From Verrucomicrobiales bacterium (GTDB lineage Bacteria > Verrucomicrobiota > Verrucomicrobiia > Limisphaerales > F1-80-MAGS106): a DNA stretch of 7,534 nt. The notes under the pieces are model-generated. The model was not told where the DNA came from, searched no databases, and saw only the letters and a list, made by a program, of their open reading frames with translations. The stretch covers positions 1-7,534 of the forward strand of contig CANLCA010000124.1 of assembly GCA_947487925.1 (NCBI GenBank), given 5' to 3'. This document shows, piece after piece, positions 6,069 through 7,534 of this stretch (positions are counted from its first letter, which is position 1; every line of letters starts with the position of its first letter). The translations under genes were made by a program, and so were the position numbers.

Positions 6069-7202
6069 ATGAAGAATGCGCTTGGTTTTTCGGAATTGAT
6101 CCAACACGCGGGGGCAACTTCCTCATGGAGCTGTCAACTGCATCGGCTCAGGACCCCGGTGACGATTCTTTATCTACTGGCAACCATTGCCACAATTGCG
6201 TCCGCCGAATTGTCGGGGTCGCTCAAGCGAGATCGATTCAAAAACGGGGACGCCACGTTGCTCGCATTCGCCCCCATCGCCACAGCGGTCAGGAATTCGG
6301 TTGTCAAAGTGGACCTGAACGGCAACACCGTTGCCCTGGCGGCGGTCATAGGACCCGGTGGCCTTGCGATCACAAAAGCCAGTGAAATCAAAGCGGGGAA
6401 ATTGACCTGCTGGCTGGCCGGAGGAAAAGAGGTCGGGGCCCGCCTGATAATGGTGGATGAAACCAACGATGTGGCACTCCTGAGAGTCGACGCGAGCGGG
6501 CTGAAACCGATCGAATGGGCTACGGAACAAACTTTTGTGGGCCAGTGGGGAGTGACACCCGGGATCGAATCGGGGCCGCAGGCCGTGGGCATCATCAGCG
6601 TGCCTCCGAGGAAGATCCTGCCGCCGCGCGCCTTGGTGGGCGTGGAACTCGACCATGCGGCGGGAACCGCTAAAGTTGTGCGTGTCATGGCTGGAATGGG
6701 GGCCGAAAAGGCCGGCATCCAACCAGGGGACGTGATTGTGGAGATCGACGGAAAAGCCGTCGAAACGGCACAGGAGATGATGGGGCTGCTGCGGGGGTTT
6801 CGCGAAGGCCAGACGGTGGGCGTGGCGCTTCGCCGACAAGAGGAGTTGCTCCGGTTGAATGTCGTGTTGATGACCCTGAAAGCCACTCCTGGAGCGCGGC
6901 GATTCGATCGACAGTCGGTGATGGATCGGCTTGGGGGAAAACTGAGCGCGCGTTCCGAGGGGTTCGAGATGGTGATCCAGCACGATACGGTGCTGCAGCC
7001 CTGGCAATGCGGTGGGCCCCTGGTCAATCTGGATGGCAAAGCGATCGGCCTCAACATCGCGCGAGCCGGTCGCGTGGCGACTTACGCCCTGTCTTCTTCC
7101 GTGGTAAAACAAATCATCCACGACCTCACGAGGGCTGCCCAGATTCCCCTTAGCACGGGGAAGAAGATGAAGGTGAGGAACCGACCGGCGGGATCTCCAT
7201 AA
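6069..7202 (+). CDS. HtrA-like pseudo-protease with PDZ domain inserted in the protease fold
   Basis: A 377-aa exported protein. ATG 6069 is preferred over ATG 6051 because AAAAGG lies 4 nt upstream; the frame is open much further but overlaps the previous gene. A signal peptide ends at ASA (residue 46). Residues 73-185 match the first half of an S1C domain, but the TAAHV site reads TKASE, with Ser105 in place of the catalytic His. The Asp remains (Asp134 in NDVALLRV). A PDZ domain then intervenes (about 189-268; VMAGMGAEKAGIQPGD core), and the second protease half follows (about 299-350): IQHDTVLQPWQCGGPL, with Cys314 at the catalytic Ser position, then NLDGKAIGLNIARAG. Loss of His and Ser predicts no classical protease activity, so a scaffold, adaptor or regulator role is more likely. 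It lies 26 nt after the active paralogue. Similar degenerate proteins exist in PVC bacteria to my knowledge. Confidence 0.85.
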   Translation: MKNALGFSELIQHAGATSSWSCQLHRLRTPVTILYLLATIATIASAELSGSLKRDRFKNGDATLLAFAPIATAVRNSVVKVDLNGNTVALAAVIGPGGLAITKASEIKAGKLTCWLAGGKEVGARLIMVDETNDVALLRVDASGLKPIEWATEQTFVGQWGVTPGIESGPQAVGIISVPPRKILPPRALVGVELDHAAGTAKVVRVMAGMGAEKAGIQPGDVIVEIDGKAVETAQEMMGLLRGFREGQTVGVALRRQEELLRLNVVLMTLKATPGARRFDRQSVMDRLGGKLSARSEGFEMVIQHDTVLQPWQCGGPLVNLDGKAIGLNIARAGRVATYALSSSVVKQIIHDLTRAAQIPLSTGKKMKVRNRPAGSP

Positions 7203-7302
7203 CAAAGCATGGGGCATCGACTTTGTGAGACCTCTCTGGAGCCTTCTCACTCCCCCGCCCAATACAAAAAACGATCGCTGACCGCCAGCACCCGACGGGA
7301 AT

Positions 7303-7365
7303 TGATTCCAGGAAGATCCGTTGGCGAGGTTCAGACCTCAGAATTTCAGGGGGATTCTGGAATCA
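7303..7365. other. Nested inverted repeats, possible structured RNA or terminator region
   Basis: TGATTCCAG (7303-7311) is exactly inverted as CTGGAATCA (7357-7365). Inside lies GAGGT-TCAG-ACCTC, a perfect 5-bp stem with a 4-nt loop (7326-7339), and then CAGAAT (7339-7344), which can pair with ATTCTG (7354-7359). The outer stem and first hairpin are compatible; the second hairpin shares a few bases with the outer stem, so the two compete. There is no following T tract. It lies about 100 nt after the pseudo-protease stop and could be a 3'-UTR structure, a factor-dependent terminator or a repeat-derived fold. Confidence 0.4.
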
Positions 7366-7430
7366 GCAATAGAGATCACAATTCCCTCTGGTTGAAGCCA
7401 AAATCCTCACGAATGGGTGATTTTCGATGA

Positions 7431-7454
7431 CGATTACGATTAGGATTAGGAGGG
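7431..7454 (+). repeat. Four-unit degenerate hexamer tandem repeat (GATTA-type)
   Basis: Four consecutive 6-bp units read CGATTA, CGATTA, GGATTA, GGAGGG, so the first three share GATTA and the fourth has decayed. It directly precedes the dispersed-repeat copy at 7464. It is most likely a slippage-type microsatellite linked to the repeat element. Confidence 0.6.
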
Positions 7455-7463
7455 AGTTGGAGT

Positions 7464-7534
7464 TTGAACCTTAAAACGGCAGTTGAACCTCCAGAAGATT
7501 TGCAAAAGCCTGGATGAGAAAGGTTTGACGAAGA
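7464..7534 (+). repeat. Long copy of the dispersed intergenic repeat (cut by window end)
   Basis: This copy starts with two direct TTGAACCT units (7464-7471 and 7483-7490, 19 bp apart), and its outer blocks match the shorter copy at 4035-4075. It ends at the window edge within the matching GACGAAGA, so its full length is unknown. It carries no reading frame and no visible transposase, so it looks like a non-coding interspersed element. Confidence 0.65.

Larger units (their letters stand above)
7203..7534. other. Intergenic region with inverted repeats and a dispersed repeat; no gene seen
   Basis: No frame here has a recognisable product, a plausible start context or protein-like composition. 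The region instead holds a nested inverted-repeat block (7303-7365), an AAAATC/GATTTT inverted pair (7400-7405 and 7419-7424), a hexamer run (7431-7454) and the longer copy of the dispersed repeat (7464-7534). No T-rich intrinsic terminator is evident directly after the pseudo-protease gene. Confidence 0.7.

Noticed and set aside
6174..7262. 362-aa minus-strand frame opposite the pseudo-protease gene
   Set aside because: Long only because of high GC content; the plus strand has clear protease and PDZ motifs, the minus translation has none.
7209..7430. 73-aa plus-strand frame in the final intergenic region
   Set aside because: No Shine-Dalgarno site, no domain, and it runs through the inverted-repeat block.
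7431..7454. Telomere or CRISPR-like reading of the GATTA hexamer run
   Set aside because: Only three good 6-bp units and one decayed unit, with no spacers; a short slippage repeat explains it.

Overview
The window is GC-rich, densely coded bacterial DNA and most likely comes from a member of the Verrucomicrobiota or a related PVC lineage. This rests on gene content: a secreted DUF1080 (3-keto-glycoside hydrolase-type) protein, an LpoB-type lipoprotein next to a second lipoprotein, a degenerate HtrA-like protein of a type I associate with PVC bacteria, weak or absent Shine-Dalgarno sites, and dispersed intergenic repeats. This placement is an inference; no rRNA or marker gene is present.

Left part, minus strand (1-1489): an envelope-lipoprotein cluster read leftward. 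It starts with a small, divergent glycine-zipper-like secreted protein (1489 to 1028). An LpoB-like penicillin-binding-protein activator lipoprotein follows (939 to 265). Last is the beginning of a second lipoprotein (256 to beyond base 1), 8 nt after the lpoB stop, which leaves the window and resembles the COG3014 family.

Divergent intergenic region (1490-1698): no gene, but two clean 8-bp-arm palindromes (1513-1538 and 1639-1665). These are good candidates for operators or leader hairpins that control the leftward cluster and/or the rightward metal pump.

Right part, plus strand: a 779-aa P1B-type heavy-metal ATPase (1699-4038) with the SPC and HEGST signatures of the P1B-4 (Co/Zn/Fe) group and an unusual Cys-rich N-terminal extension. 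Next comes a short intergenic stretch that begins with a dispersed-repeat copy overlapping the ATPase stop codon. A tight three-gene unit follows: a secreted DUF1080 protein (4133-4858), a catalytically intact S1C/HtrA-like protease with a C-terminal PDZ domain (4855-6042, 4-nt overlap), and a paralogous pseudo-protease (6069-7202). In the last one the catalytic His and Ser are replaced and a PDZ domain sits inside the protease fold. All three carry export signals, so the unit probably acts in the periplasm or at the cell surface.

The last 332 bases (7203-7534) carry no convincing gene. They hold a nested set of inverted repeats, a telomere-like GATTA hexamer run and a second, longer copy of the dispersed repeat seen after the ATPase. 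The most noteworthy items are the protease/pseudo-protease pair with the intradomain PDZ insertion, the repeat family at gene ends, and the two dyads in the divergent control region.
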